DNA of 64,000 nucleotides. It comes from JBGQOG01 sp052113705 (GTDB lineage Bacteria > Pseudomonadota > Alphaproteobacteria > Rhodobacterales > Rhodobacteraceae). The notes beneath the pieces were generated by a model that was given only the letters and a program-made list of their open reading frames with translations, was not told the origin of the DNA and made no database searches. This document shows, piece by piece, positions 33,711-42,156 of this stretch (position 1 is its first letter; every line of letters starts with the position of its first letter). Location of the stretch: the NCBI RefSeq assembly GCF_052113705.1, contig NZ_JBGQOG010000005.1:124001-188000 (forward strand), in the 5' to 3' direction. Both the position numbers and the translations under genes were made by a program.

Positions 33711-35189
33711 ATGACGCACCCCACCACGATGGGTCAGAACGACGTATTGGGCACGGACCGTATTATCGCCTGCGCCGACCGCAAGGCACCCACCTATATC
33801 GCCCTCAGTGACCGGGTCTGGGGTATGCCGGAACTGCGGTTTGAAGAGCACCGCTCGGTCGAGGAGCATATCCGCGCGATGGCGGCTGAAGGCTTTCGCA
33901 TCACCCGCAATGTCGGTGATCTGCCCACCGCCTTCATGGCCGAAGCGGGCGAGGGCGAGCTGTGCATCGGGTTCCTGGGCGAGTTCGATGCGCTGGCGGG
34001 CCTGTCGCAGGAGGCGGGCGCGGTCGAGCATCGGCCGTTGCAGGCCGGGGGGGCCGGGCATGGCTGCCATCACAACCTGCTGGGGGCGGCGTCGCTCCTC
34101 GCGGCGGTGACCCTGCGCGATGCGCTGGCCGAGGCCGGGGTTGCGGCGCGGGTGCGGTATTACGGGTGTCCGGCGGAAGAGGGCGGATCGGGCAAGACCT
34201 ATATGGCCCGGGCCGGGGCCTTTGATGATCTCGACGCGGCCTTTTGCTGGCACCCGGCGGATTATAACCATGTGATGTCGGCCAGCACCCTGGCCAATAT
34301 TCAGGCCTATTTCCGTTTCACGGGCCGCGCGGCGCATGCGGCGGTCAGCCCTCAGGTCGGGCGCAGCGCGCTGGATGCGCTGGAGTTGATGAACATCGGC
34401 ATCAACTTCATGCGCGAGCATATGCCCTCCGAGGCGCGCGTGCATTACGCGATCACCCAGACCGGGGGCGTCTCGCCCAATGTGGTGCAGGCCTCCGCCG
34501 AGGGCCTGTACCTGATCCGCGCGCCGCGGATGGAAGATGTTGTGGATCTGTTCGGGCGGGTGCAAAAAATTGCACAAGGGGCCGCGCTGATGACCGAAAC
34601 CTCTCAGGAGATGATCTTTGACCGGGCCACCTCGGGCGTCCTGCCGAACCGGGCATTGGAAGAGGTGATGCAGGAGGAGTTCGAGGCGATTGGCGCTCCG
34701 CCCTTTGATGCGGCGGATTATGCCTTTGCCGACCGGCTGGCGGCGGCGGCGCTGACCGATGCAGACCGGCGCGCGAGCGCCGAGGCATTTCATGCCCCGG
34801 AAGGGTTCCCGCGCAACCTGCATGATGAGATCCTGCCCTTGCCGCTGGTGCCGCGGCAGTTCTTCGGCTCGACCGATGTGGGCGATGTCAGCCGGATCGT
34901 TCCGACGGCGCAATGTCTGACGGCAACCGCGGTGCTGGGCACGCCGTTTCACACCTGGCAGACCGTGACGCAGGGCAAGGAGCCGCATGCGCATAAGGCG
35001 ATGGTGACCGCGGCGAAGGTGATGGCCGCGACGGCGGCGCGTGTGGTGCGCGACCCTGCGCTGCGCGCTGCGGCACAGGCGGAGTTGCGGTCCCGCCGGG
35101 GCAGCGACCGCCATGTCTCGCCTTTGCCCGAGGGCACAGTCCCTCCCCGCGGCGCGGATCGCAATCCCGGGGCCGCCGCAGAAGGTTGA
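33711..35189 (+). CDS. M20-family amidohydrolase, AbgB-like
   Basis: A 492-residue metal-dependent amidohydrolase. The metal-ligand Asp is in GFLGEFDALAGLS, the His-rich motif is GAGHGCHHNLLGA, the Glu-Glu pair is in CPAEEGGSGKT and a His in FCWHPADYN, in the order of the M20 family. A dimerisation domain has YFRFTGRAAHAAVSPQVGRSALDAL. The closest family I recognise is AbgB, which with AbgA cleaves p-aminobenzoyl-glutamate; here no AbgA partner is present. The start follows CGGAGGATTTGAC. Placement behind a peptide-type importer suggests it hydrolyses the imported amide. Confidence 0.87.
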   Translation: MTHPTTMGQNDVLGTDRIIACADRKAPTYIALSDRVWGMPELRFEEHRSVEEHIRAMAAEGFRITRNVGDLPTAFMAEAGEGELCIGFLGEFDALAGLSQEAGAVEHRPLQAGGAGHGCHHNLLGAASLLAAVTLRDALAEAGVAARVRYYGCPAEEGGSGKTYMARAGAFDDLDAAFCWHPADYNHVMSASTLANIQAYFRFTGRAAHAAVSPQVGRSALDALELMNIGINFMREHMPSEARVHYAITQTGGVSPNVVQASAEGLYLIRAPRMEDVVDLFGRVQKIAQGAALMTETSQEMIFDRATSGVLPNRALEEVMQEEFEAIGAPPFDAADYAFADRLAAAALTDADRRASAEAFHAPEGFPRNLHDEILPLPLVPRQFFGSTDVGDVSRIVPTAQCLTATAVLGTPFHTWQTVTQGKEPHAHKAMVTAAKVMAATAARVVRDPALRAAAQAELRSRRGSDRHVSPLPEGTVPPRGADRNPGAAAEG

Positions 35190-35717
35190 ACGGCGGCAAG
35201 GCTTTGCATGTGCTCAATGCCGCGCCGCGTGCCGCAAGGCAGGGCGCCGCGTGCCACGGCCTTCGGTGATCGGGCGGCCGTCGGGGCACCATCGGGAACC
35301 CCGTTGCCCGGACAGCCGGACCGGTGGATCATCGCCGGATGCCCGTCCCCCTAAACGACCGGCAGGGCACAGGACCAGCAGGGCAGGACCGCCTGAGCCC
35401 GACCGGCGTGGCCCGACTGGCAGAGCCCGACTGCCAGAGCCCGACCGCCAAAGCCTGACCGGCAGATCTGTGGCAGGTGATGGCGACCCCCGCCGCCGCG
35501 CCGCGTTGTGCCATATCCCGCGCCCGCGCCGGTTGGCTGCTCAAGGGGCGAAACTGGCACATGCCGCCGCCGCAGGGCGGCAAAGCATCGCGGCGGGGGA
35601 CATGGTCCTCTGACCTATTCATTCCCGGAGTGCATTCAGTGCATTACCAGGATCAATTTGGATCATGTAGCGCCCCCCTGTACAGGGAGATTAGTGTTAT
35701 TCAGGAAAGTCCCCCAC
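35190..35717. other. Intergenic region with tandem repeats upstream of the flavin reductase
   Basis: About 530 nt without a convincing gene. It holds a five-unit 14-bp tandem repeat (35395-35464). Its last 90 nt (about 35629-35717) are less GC-rich and probably carry the flavin reductase promoter, including the palindrome CTGTACAG near 35680. Open frames crossing it look non-coding. Confidence 0.6.
35395..35464. repeat. Five tandem 14-bp units
   Basis: Units are GAGCCCGACCGGCG, TGGCCCGACTGGCA, GAGCCCGACTGCCA, GAGCCCGACCGCCA and AAGCCTGACCGGCA, end to end. Looser relatives (GACCGGCAGGGCA, GACCAGCAGGGCA) precede them from about 35356. A period of 14 is not a multiple of 3, which argues against a coding repeat. 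Confidence 0.85.
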
Positions 35718-36314
35718 GTGCAGCACCAATTCTTTGACCCCGGTACCCTCACCGCAGGCTCCGTTTACAAATTGCTGAGCGGCGCGATCCTGCCGCGGCC
35801 CATCGCGCTGGTGACCAGCCGCTCGCCGGATGGTATCGACAATGCGGCCCCCTTCAGCTTTTTCGGCATTCTCAGCCATGATCCGCCGGTGGTCGCCCTG
35901 GGGATCGAGCGGCGCCCGGATGGCAGCCTCAAGGACACCGCGCGCAACATCATCGGCACCGGAGAATTCACCGTGCATATTCCGGATGTTGCGATGGCCG
36001 GGACCGTCCATCTCTGCGCGCAGCCGCATGCGCCGGAGGTGAGTGAAATTGACCTCAACCAGTTGCAAGCTGTCCCCGGGGTTCGTGTGCGCTCTGTGCG
36101 TCTGGCCACGGCGCCGGTGGCGCTTGAATGTCACCTGTTGCAGCGTGTCGATCTGGGCGACGTCCGCGAAATCCTGCTCGGGCGGATTGTCGGGATGCAT
36201 CTGCGCGCCGATGCGGTGAATGACAGGTTGCATGTGGATCCCGCCCTGATCGACGCGATCGGGCGGCTTGGCGGGGGCGACTATACCACGACCCGCGACC
36301 GGTTCAGCCTCTAG
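35718..36314 (+). CDS. Flavin reductase-like FMN-binding protein
   Basis: A 198-residue flavin reductase domain protein (split-barrel FMN-binding fold) with GAILPRPIALVTSRSPDGIDNAAPFSFFG (about 20-48), DPPVVALGIERRPDGSLKDTARNI and the closing LGGGDYTTTRDRFSL typical of this subgroup. I chose GTG 35718 (AGGAA 10 nt upstream) because no other start fits the domain beginning. It may supply reduced flavin to the monooxygenase encoded at 39547-40758, although it is on the other strand. It ends just before a strong terminator. Confidence 0.85.
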   Translation: MQHQFFDPGTLTAGSVYKLLSGAILPRPIALVTSRSPDGIDNAAPFSFFGILSHDPPVVALGIERRPDGSLKDTARNIIGTGEFTVHIPDVAMAGTVHLCAQPHAPEVSEIDLNQLQAVPGVRVRSVRLATAPVALECHLLQRVDLGDVREILLGRIVGMHLRADAVNDRLHVDPALIDAIGRLGGGDYTTTRDRFSL

Positions 36315-36365
36315 GCACAAAAATCGCGCGCAGAGGCGATGCGGATTGCGCCCGCCGGAATGCCG

Positions 36366-36393
36366 AATGGCCCCCTTGCGGGGGCCATTGCTT
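36366..36393. terminator. Intrinsic terminator, probably bidirectional
   Basis: AATGGCCCCC (36366-36375) pairs perfectly with GGGGGCCATT (36380-36389) across TTGC, followed by GCTTTT on the plus strand. It lies between the convergent flavin reductase and permease genes. Confidence 0.82.
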
Positions 36394-36408
36394 TTGGGGC
36401 CGGTCTTG

Positions 36409-37215
36409 TCAGAACAAGAAGCGTGCCAGACAGCGCCGGGTGATCAGCCGGAAGGCCCGGTCGAACAGATAGCCCAGAATGCCCAGGGCGATGATGCCGA
36501 CGAAAACCCAATCGGTGCGGCCAAAATTGCGCGCGGTCCAGATCATCGCCCCGAGGCCGTTCTGCGCCGAGACGATCTCGGCTGAAACCACGGTCAGGAA
36601 GGAATTCCCCATGGCGATCCGCGCCCCGGTGATCATGAAGGGCACGGTCGAGGGCAGGATCACGCTGGTCATCTCGGAGATCCGGCCCGCGCCCATGCTG
36701 CGCGCCGCTTGCAGCCGCAGGGGGTTTACCGCATTCACCCCGGCAATAGTGTTCAGCGTGACGATGAAGATGGTGGTGTAGAAGATCAGGGCGATCTTGG
36801 TGATCTCTCCCGGTCCCAGCCAGATCACGGCAAGGGTGACAAAGGCGATGGGCGGAATGAAACGGAAGAACTCGATATAGGGGTCAACCACCATCCGCAC
36901 GAGCGCGAAGCGCCCCATGAAGAGGCCCAGCGGCACCCCCAGCGCCACGCCCAAGGCCCAGCCCGCCAGAATCCGTCCGGCCGAGGCTGCCACGGCGGTC
37001 AGCAGCGTGCCATCGGCCAGCATTTCCAGCGTTGTCGTCCAGACGGTGCCCGGCGCGGGCAGGAACAAGGGCGAGGTATAGAGCGCCGCGACATGCCACA
37101 GCAGGACCCCGCCCAGAATGGACAATACGGAAACCAGCGCCCGCTGCACTGCCGGTCCCCGGCGGCGCAGCGTCAGCGACAGGCGCGGCTGGGTGCGTTG
37201 CGTCAGATCGGTCAT
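36409..37215 (-). CDS. SsuC/TauC-like ABC permease
   Basis: A 268-residue permease of the nitrate/sulfonate/taurine family with about six hydrophobic segments. The EAA-like loop is NPLRLQAARSMGAGRISEMTSVILPSTVPFMITG (about 163-196). ATG 37215 (MTDLTQR) overlaps the ATPase stop by 4 nt; the longer frame upstream is not family-like. It is the last gene of the minus-strand monooxygenase operon. Confidence 0.9.
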   Translation of the reverse strand: MTDLTQRTQPRLSLTLRRRGPAVQRALVSVLSILGGVLLWHVAALYTSPLFLPAPGTVWTTTLEMLADGTLLTAVAASAGRILAGWALGVALGVPLGLFMGRFALVRMVVDPYIEFFRFIPPIAFVTLAVIWLGPGEITKIALIFYTTIFIVTLNTIAGVNAVNPLRLQAARSMGAGRISEMTSVILPSTVPFMITGARIAMGNSFLTVVSAEIVSAQNGLGAMIWTARNFGRTDWVFVGIIALGILGYLFDRAFRLITRRCLARFLF

Positions 37216-38006
37216 GCCGGTGTCTCCTCTCGGGCCAGGCCCTGTTGTTGCAAGGCCCGCGTCACCTCGGCGCCGATGTCGTCGCGCAGGCGGCGATACA
37301 GCGCGAGGCATTCCGGACTCGCCGCATCGCGCGGATGCGGCAGGTCAATCGTTTCGATGGTTTTGATCGCTGCCCGCGGCCCCGCCGTCATCACCACCAC
37401 CCGGTCGGCCAGAAGCAGGGCTTCCCAGATGTCATGGGTGACAAAAACGATGGTGCAGCCCGTCTCGCGCCAGATCCGGTCCAGCTCGTGCTGCAACACC
37501 TCGCGGGTTTGCGCGTCGAGGGCGCCGAAGGGTTCATCCATCAGCACCACCGAGGGTTCATTGATCAGCACCCGCGCGATCTGGGCCCGCTGCCGCATGC
37601 CGCCCGACAGCTGCGCGGGGAATTTCTCCCCGGCATGGCTGAGGCCGACCATGGCCAGATAGCGGGCGGCCTTTTCACGCCGCGCCGCAGCCGCCACGCC
37701 GCGCAGGCGCAGCCCGTATTCCACATTCTCGCGGATGCTGAGCCAGGGGAACAGCACCTCCGAGGACTGGAACACCACACCGCGGTCCAGCCCCGGGCCT
37801 TTCACCTGCGCGCCCTGCACCTCGATGCGCCCCGTCACCGGCAGGAAACCGGCGATGGCATTCAGCAAGGTGGATTTGCCGCAGCCCGAAGGCCCGAGCA
37901 GGCAGACAAATTCGCCCGGCCGGATCTCCAGATTGATGTTGGACACGATATGGGCATCGCCAAAGGATATGCCCACATGGTCGAGATGGATCGAGGCGCC
38001 GCGCAT
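37212..38006 (-). CDS. SsuB/TauB-like ABC ATPase
   Basis: A 264-residue ATPase with Walker A LGPSGCGKSTLLNAI (about 37-51), signature LSGGMRQRAQIARVL, Walker B SVVLMDEPFGALDAQTRE and switch His FVTHDIWEALLLADR. It starts 4 nt after the binding-protein stop. Substrates of this family include sulfonates, taurine, nitrate, thiamine precursors and aromatic acids, so the ligand cannot be named from sequence. Confidence 0.92.
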   Translation of the reverse strand: MRGASIHLDHVGISFGDAHIVSNINLEIRPGEFVCLLGPSGCGKSTLLNAIAGFLPVTGRIEVQGAQVKGPGLDRGVVFQSSEVLFPWLSIRENVEYGLRLRGVAAAARREKAARYLAMVGLSHAGEKFPAQLSGGMRQRAQIARVLINEPSVVLMDEPFGALDAQTREVLQHELDRIWRETGCTIVFVTHDIWEALLLADRVVVMTAGPRAAIKTIETIDLPHPRDAASPECLALYRRLRDDIGAEVTRALQQQGLAREETPA

Positions 38007-38010
38007 GCCG

Positions 38011-38955
38011 TTACCCTTTGTAAAAGCCGCGTTGCATCACATCGCGGTAGGGCACGAGGCCGGTGGTGACCTTGTGATCGGCGAGGAAGCTGGCGATCCC
38101 GTCGAAACTGATGAAATCGGCATCGGTGAAATCGCGCACCCCCAATGTCATGTCCTTGAAGGCTTTCAGCGAGGTTTCCACCGGAATCCGGGTGATCGCC
38201 CTGACCCCTTCGGCCGCGCGCGCGGGATCAGATTGGGTGATGTCGCTGGCCTTGGCGAGGGCGCGCAGCATCGCCTGCAGGCCTTCCGGGTTGCTCCCCA
38301 GGATCGCGGCGCTGGCGGTGGCCCAGATCGTGTCGACATAGCCCACATCGGCGCTGGTCAGCGCCACATGGCCGCCTTGGGTCAGGGCCGTTGCGGGCCA
38401 GGGCTCCCAGGCGAAGAAGGCATCAATGTCGCCGCGCGCCAAGAGGGCGGGCAGTTCCGGCGGGCCCGAGGGGATCATCTCGACCTGCGCCGGGTCGAGA
38501 TTGAAATGCTGCAGGGTCAGCCCGGTGCAATATTCCGAGATGGACCCCGGCACCAGGCCAAAGCGCCGGATCTCCCCGGGATCGGCAATCCCCTCGCGCA
38601 GGACAAGTTTCACATATTTCCCCGAATGATAGACCACGGCAAGGGGCCGCAGCTCGGCCCGCGGCATCCGCACCATGGTCGAGGATTCCGAGGCGGCGGA
38701 AACATCGACCTGGCCCGCCACCAGCGCGTTCATCGCCTCTGCGCCCTCGGCATAGGGTTGCAGGGAGACCTCAATCCCTTCTGCTTCAAAGAGCTTTTCA
38801 TGGGCGGCGAGAAAGAAGGCTGCAAACACCGGGTCAGAGCCGACGCCGATGCGCAAAGGGGCGGCGGCACGCGCGGGAACGCCCAGAAGGCCGGTGGCGG
38901 CCAGCCCGAGAGAAGAGGCCACGAACATGCGGCGGGAAAGCGGAAATGGGGTCAT
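38011..38955 (-). CDS. SsuA/NMT1-like periplasmic binding protein, Tat-like signal
   Basis: A 314-residue binding protein. SRRMFVASSLGLAATGLLGV at residues 7-26 is a twin-arginine-type signal with probable cleavage at ARA (30). The mature part has RIGVGSDPVFAAFFLAAHEKLFEAEGIEV and GDIDAFFAWEPWPATAL, as in the NMT1/SsuA group. It captures the substrate for the two following genes. The V4R-domain gene lies upstream on the same strand. Confidence 0.88.
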   Translation of the reverse strand: MTPFPLSRRMFVASSLGLAATGLLGVPARAAAPLRIGVGSDPVFAAFFLAAHEKLFEAEGIEVSLQPYAEGAEAMNALVAGQVDVSAASESSTMVRMPRAELRPLAVVYHSGKYVKLVLREGIADPGEIRRFGLVPGSISEYCTGLTLQHFNLDPAQVEMIPSGPPELPALLARGDIDAFFAWEPWPATALTQGGHVALTSADVGYVDTIWATASAAILGSNPEGLQAMLRALAKASDITQSDPARAAEGVRAITRIPVETSLKAFKDMTLGVRDFTDADFISFDGIASFLADHKVTTGLVPYRDVMQRGFYKG

Positions 38956-39029
38956 GGGGTATCCTGTTGGTGAGGGATGTTTTGCGATGGTCTTTTTGAC
39001 CCCAGCGACCGGATCGCCGGGGCAGGGGA

Positions 39030-39536
39030 TCAGAGGCTGATCCGGAAGTGGCAGCAGCTTTCGCCGGTCTCGGCGGCGCAGGCGGTCTCGCGCGCCGTGG
39101 CGCCGTTCCTCAGGATCACCGGGGCAACGGCGGATAAAAGCCCGGTGATGGCGGCGCAGACCGGGCCGTCGGCGCGGGCCGCACCTGCGGCAAAGGGGCT
39201 GTTGCGCACGGTGATTTCAAGCGCTCCCGCCTCGGCGGGATGCGCCTCCCACACGCCCCAGCCGAGGGCGGCGGAGGTTGCGGTGATCACCGGCCACAGC
39301 GCCTCGGGCGCGGCGGCACCATGGGCGCGATAGGTCGCGACCGAGCGGCCACCATGCTCTGCCACCGATGCGCCGAGTGCCGCCAATGCCTGCGCCCGTG
39401 CCGCATCGGGCAGGCGCATGAAGGCCCCCATCAGCGCGTCGGGCCGCATCATCAGATAGCGGATGTCGCCATCGCGCATCTCGCCGCGCTCTGGGGAGAT
39501 CTGCAGCCGCGCGTGAAACCCCTGCGTCATGTCCAT
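39030..39536 (-). CDS. Stand-alone V4R-domain protein
   Basis: A 168-residue protein. Its C-terminal half matches the V4R (4-vinyl-reductase) domain pattern: LGWGVWEAHPAEAGALEITVRNSPFA (about 92-117), GPVCAAITGLLSAVAPVIL, and the Cys/His end ETACAAETGESCCHFRISL. V4R domains bind small hydrophobic molecules in BchJ and in the sensor regions of DmpR/XylR-type activators. Here there is no HTH or ATPase domain attached. The start at 39536 follows GAGGG. It sits between the monooxygenase and transporter genes; the role is unknown and I do not assign bacteriochlorophyll synthesis. Confidence 0.75.
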   Translation of the reverse strand: MDMTQGFHARLQISPERGEMRDGDIRYLMMRPDALMGAFMRLPDAARAQALAALGASVAEHGGRSVATYRAHGAAAPEALWPVITATSAALGWGVWEAHPAEAGALEITVRNSPFAAGAARADGPVCAAITGLLSAVAPVILRNGATARETACAAETGESCCHFRISL

Positions 39537-39546
39537 GATCCGGCCC

Positions 39547-40758
39547 TCACGGATAGCCCGCCGGGGCGGCGAGACCCGAGAGAACCATGCCCGCCTGTTC
39601 CATCGTGGCATCGTTCAGGGCGGCATGCTGGGTGACCACGAGACTGTCGCGCAGGATGCGCTGCATCCGGTGGCCTTCCTGAATGGCGGCCATCCCCGCG
39701 ATGCGGAAACAATCCTGAATGGTGTCGGCCGAGGCCCGTGCCGCATGGCTGGCGCTCAGACGCAGCAGGTTGTTCAGCTCAAGCGGCACCGCGGGTTGAT
39801 GCTGCAGCACCTCCCAGGCCCGTTCGGCGGTGTCATAGAAGAAGGCATGCGCCGCCCGCAGCCGCGCCTCGCCTTCGGCCAATGTCTTGCGGAAATAGCC
39901 CCGGTCGGCCAGACGCGGCGCCCCGAGCATGATCTTGGCGCCCGCTGACATCTCGATCACCAGATCCAGAGCCGCCCGCGCCAATCCCAGATTGCAGGCC
40001 GCATGCACCTGCGCCTGATAGGCCAGCGCCGGATACCGGTAGAGCGCATCGTCAAAGATTCCGACCGCGCCGCGTTTGCAGGTCCAGGCATCGGCATAGA
40101 ACTTGTCGGCCACGCGGGTGTCATGGCTGCCGGTGCCCTGCATGCCCATCACATTCCAGGTCTCGACAATCTCGATCTCTGCCGCAGGGGCCACCGCCAT
40201 CAGCACGGTCGGCGCGACAGGCTCGCCCGCGGCGCGCTCTGCGTCATCGCCGATGATCCCCACGCCGATCCAATCCGCCCCCATGCAGCCCGAGGCAAAT
40301 TTCCATTGCCCCGAAACCTTCCAGCCCCCCTTGACCCGCTCGGCCTTGTGCAGCGGATAGAGCCCGCCGCCATAGACCTGATCGGGCCCGTCGGCATAGA
40401 TCGCGGCCTGCGTTTCGTAGGGCAGGGCGGCAATATAGGTATTGGCGGAGCCAAAGGCGGCGACCCAGGCGGTCGATCCGTCAACTTCCGCGATCCGCTC
40501 GACCATCGGCAAGAACAGATGCGGTGCGAGCGCATCGCCGCCAAATGCCAGGGGCGTCGCCGAGCGGAAAATCCGGGCCGTCTTCATCATCGCCACGATC
40601 TCGCGCGGGACATGGCGGCGGATCTGGATCTCATCGCGGCGCCGGGCCACTTCGTCCAGCAGCGCGCGGAAGGCCGGTGTTTCGGTCAGGGGAGTGTCCC
40701 CGGTTTTGGGGAGCTGCGCCGGGGGCACCACCGGGCGCACATGGGTTTGCTGGTTCAT
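39547..40758 (-). CDS. Acyl-CoA-dehydrogenase-fold flavin monooxygenase (HsaA/DszC-like)
   Basis: A 403-residue protein of the acyl-CoA dehydrogenase superfamily, in the group of two-component flavin monooxygenases. Features are FGGDALAPHLFLPMVERIAEVDGSTAWV (about 74-101), the flavin-contact stretch KGGWKVSGQWKFASGCMGADWIG (about 143-165), TWNVMGMQGTGSHD (about 202) and the C-terminal GMAAIQEGHRMQRILRD. Such enzymes need a separate flavin reductase, and one is encoded at 35718. ATG 40758 has AGGTGG 6 nt upstream; GTG 40767 is a less likely start. First gene of the V4R/SsuABC-like operon. The substrate is unknown. Confidence 0.82.
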   Translation of the reverse strand: MNQQTHVRPVVPPAQLPKTGDTPLTETPAFRALLDEVARRRDEIQIRRHVPREIVAMMKTARIFRSATPLAFGGDALAPHLFLPMVERIAEVDGSTAWVAAFGSANTYIAALPYETQAAIYADGPDQVYGGGLYPLHKAERVKGGWKVSGQWKFASGCMGADWIGVGIIGDDAERAAGEPVAPTVLMAVAPAAEIEIVETWNVMGMQGTGSHDTRVADKFYADAWTCKRGAVGIFDDALYRYPALAYQAQVHAACNLGLARAALDLVIEMSAGAKIMLGAPRLADRGYFRKTLAEGEARLRAAHAFFYDTAERAWEVLQHQPAVPLELNNLLRLSASHAARASADTIQDCFRIAGMAAIQEGHRMQRILRDSLVVTQHAALNDATMEQAGMVLSGLAAPAGYP

Positions 40759-41214
40759 TCTGTCCACCTTCTCTGTTCCTCAAAGAAAAGGCCGGGATCA
40801 TTAATTAAACAAATTCATTATTCTAATTCTCATCATAAACAGGGTACATGCGGGCGGTGCCAGACCTGACGACCGCCGCGCAACGGCGGCTTGGCATCGG
40901 ACGGACCTCAAATTTCTTAGATGGTTAGATGAGCTGGTTCCCCGCGTCAGATGAGAGGCGGCCACGGTGATCTCTCGAACCGCGGTTGACCTATGGGCCG
41001 GGAGGGGCGGTGGCGATGCCGCGCGCTGCGCAGCCTTGCCCGCCGAACAGGCAGTATCAAAACGCGGCGCAGGCCATGTGCGGTGCAGGCCATGTGCATT
41101 GCGGGCCACGCGAATTGCAGGTGGGCCCGTTACAGCTGGCCCCGATCAGGTGCCATGGCGACTCGCGCCGTCATGCCCTGTGTGGTGCGGATGATCCCGC
41201 CTGATCCCGCCTGA
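40759..41214. other. Intergenic region upstream of the monooxygenase operon, with repeats
   Basis: About 456 nt with no convincing gene. The first 90 nt (40785-40850) are AT-rich and probably hold the monooxygenase operon promoter. The remainder contains a 16-bp tandem repeat (41071-41118) and ends in a 10-bp triplicate (41193-41222) that runs into the LysR stop codon. Confidence 0.55.
41071..41118. repeat. Three tandem 16-bp units
   Basis: AGGCCATGTGCGGTGC, AGGCCATGTGCATTGC and GGGCCACGCGAATTGC are end to end, and a decaying fourth copy follows. The unit resembles none of the other intergenic repeats in the window. Confidence 0.8.
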
Positions 41215-41222
41215 TCACGCCC
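41193..41222. repeat. Three tandem 10-bp units overlapping a stop codon
   Basis: GATCCCGCCT, GATCCCGCCT and GATCACGCCC. The third unit contains the stop codon of the minus-strand LysR gene (41215-41217), so copy-number change here could alter that gene's 3' end. Confidence 0.75.
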
Positions 41223-42156
41223 TCGACATGCCCGGTGGGCTCAGCGGTCCCAGCGCCTCTGCCATGGCCTGGCGCATCCAGCGCAGACCCGGATCCGCGA
41301 GGAAATTGGTGTGCAGAAACAGACAAATCTCGATCTGCGGCAGATCGAACGGCAGCTCGGCCAGACTGAACGCCCCGCCTTCATTCACCCGAAGTGACGC
41401 GGAATAGGGAAACAGCGCAACGCAGCTGCTGTTTCGGACCACCTCCGGCACGATGGTGAAATGCTCCAGGATCACCGCCGCGTTGCGCCGCACCCCAAGC
41501 TCCTGCAGACCCGCTTCGATCGTCTTGTAACCCGTTGCATGCAAAGCAACATCCACGAAACGCAGCCGGGGAAAATCGTCCGGGGTCAGCACTTTTCCGG
41601 CCAGCGGATGCCCGGCGGCCAGCAGGCAGACAAAGCGGTCAAACATCAGATGCTGACCATCGACCTCGGGGGCGCCCAGCCCCGGCAGATAGCCCAGGGC
41701 GATGTCCACTTGCCCCGAGCGCAGCTGGCTGCTGATGGTTGCGGCCTCAAGCTGAACCGACCTCAGCCGCAGGTTCGGCGCCACCCGTTCCAGATAGGCG
41801 ACGAGATGCGGCAGATGGTAGAATTCGGCCATGTCCGACATGGCGATGACAAAGCTGCGCTCGCTCTCTGCGGGGCGGAAATCTTCATGGTCATGCATGG
41901 TCTGATGCACAACGCGCAGCGCCCGGCTGAAGGGCTCATGCAGGCGCTTTGCGGCTTCGGTCGGTTCCATCTTCTGGCCGACGCGCAGGAAAAGCGGGTC
42001 CGAGAATTGCTCACGCAAGCGCCGCAGCGCATGGCTGATCGCGGGCTGGGTCAGGTTCAGCCGTTCGGCCGCACCCGTCACCGAGCGCTGATCCCAGATG
42101 GCCAGAAAGACGCGCAGCAGGTTCAGATCAAAGTGGTTCACATTCATTTTGCTCAT
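41215..42156 (-). CDS. LysR-family regulator, NodD/NahR-like
   Basis: A 313-residue LysR protein. The HTH starts HFDLNLLRVFLAIWDQRSVTGAAERL and NLTQPAISHALRRLREQFSDPLFLR (about 7-56), the wording typical of the NahR/NodD subgroup, which often senses aromatic acids. ATG 42156 is chosen; 42147 is also possible. It is divergent from an amidase gene, 418 nt away, and downstream of the monooxygenase operon promoter region. Confidence 0.88.
   Translation of the reverse strand: MSKMNVNHFDLNLLRVFLAIWDQRSVTGAAERLNLTQPAISHALRRLREQFSDPLFLRVGQKMEPTEAAKRLHEPFSRALRVVHQTMHDHEDFRPAESERSFVIAMSDMAEFYHLPHLVAYLERVAPNLRLRSVQLEAATISSQLRSGQVDIALGYLPGLGAPEVDGQHLMFDRFVCLLAAGHPLAGKVLTPDDFPRLRFVDVALHATGYKTIEAGLQELGVRRNAAVILEHFTIVPEVVRNSSCVALFPYSASLRVNEGGAFSLAELPFDLPQIEICLFLHTNFLADPGLRWMRQAMAEALGPLSPPGMSRA

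Noticed and set aside
35395..35464. CRISPR array
   Set aside because: The units are contiguous 14-bp repeats without spacers, and no cas gene is present.
39030..39536. BchJ-type bacteriochlorophyll reductase
   Set aside because: The V4R domain is recognisable, but there is no photosynthesis gene in the window, and V4R occurs in many other contexts.
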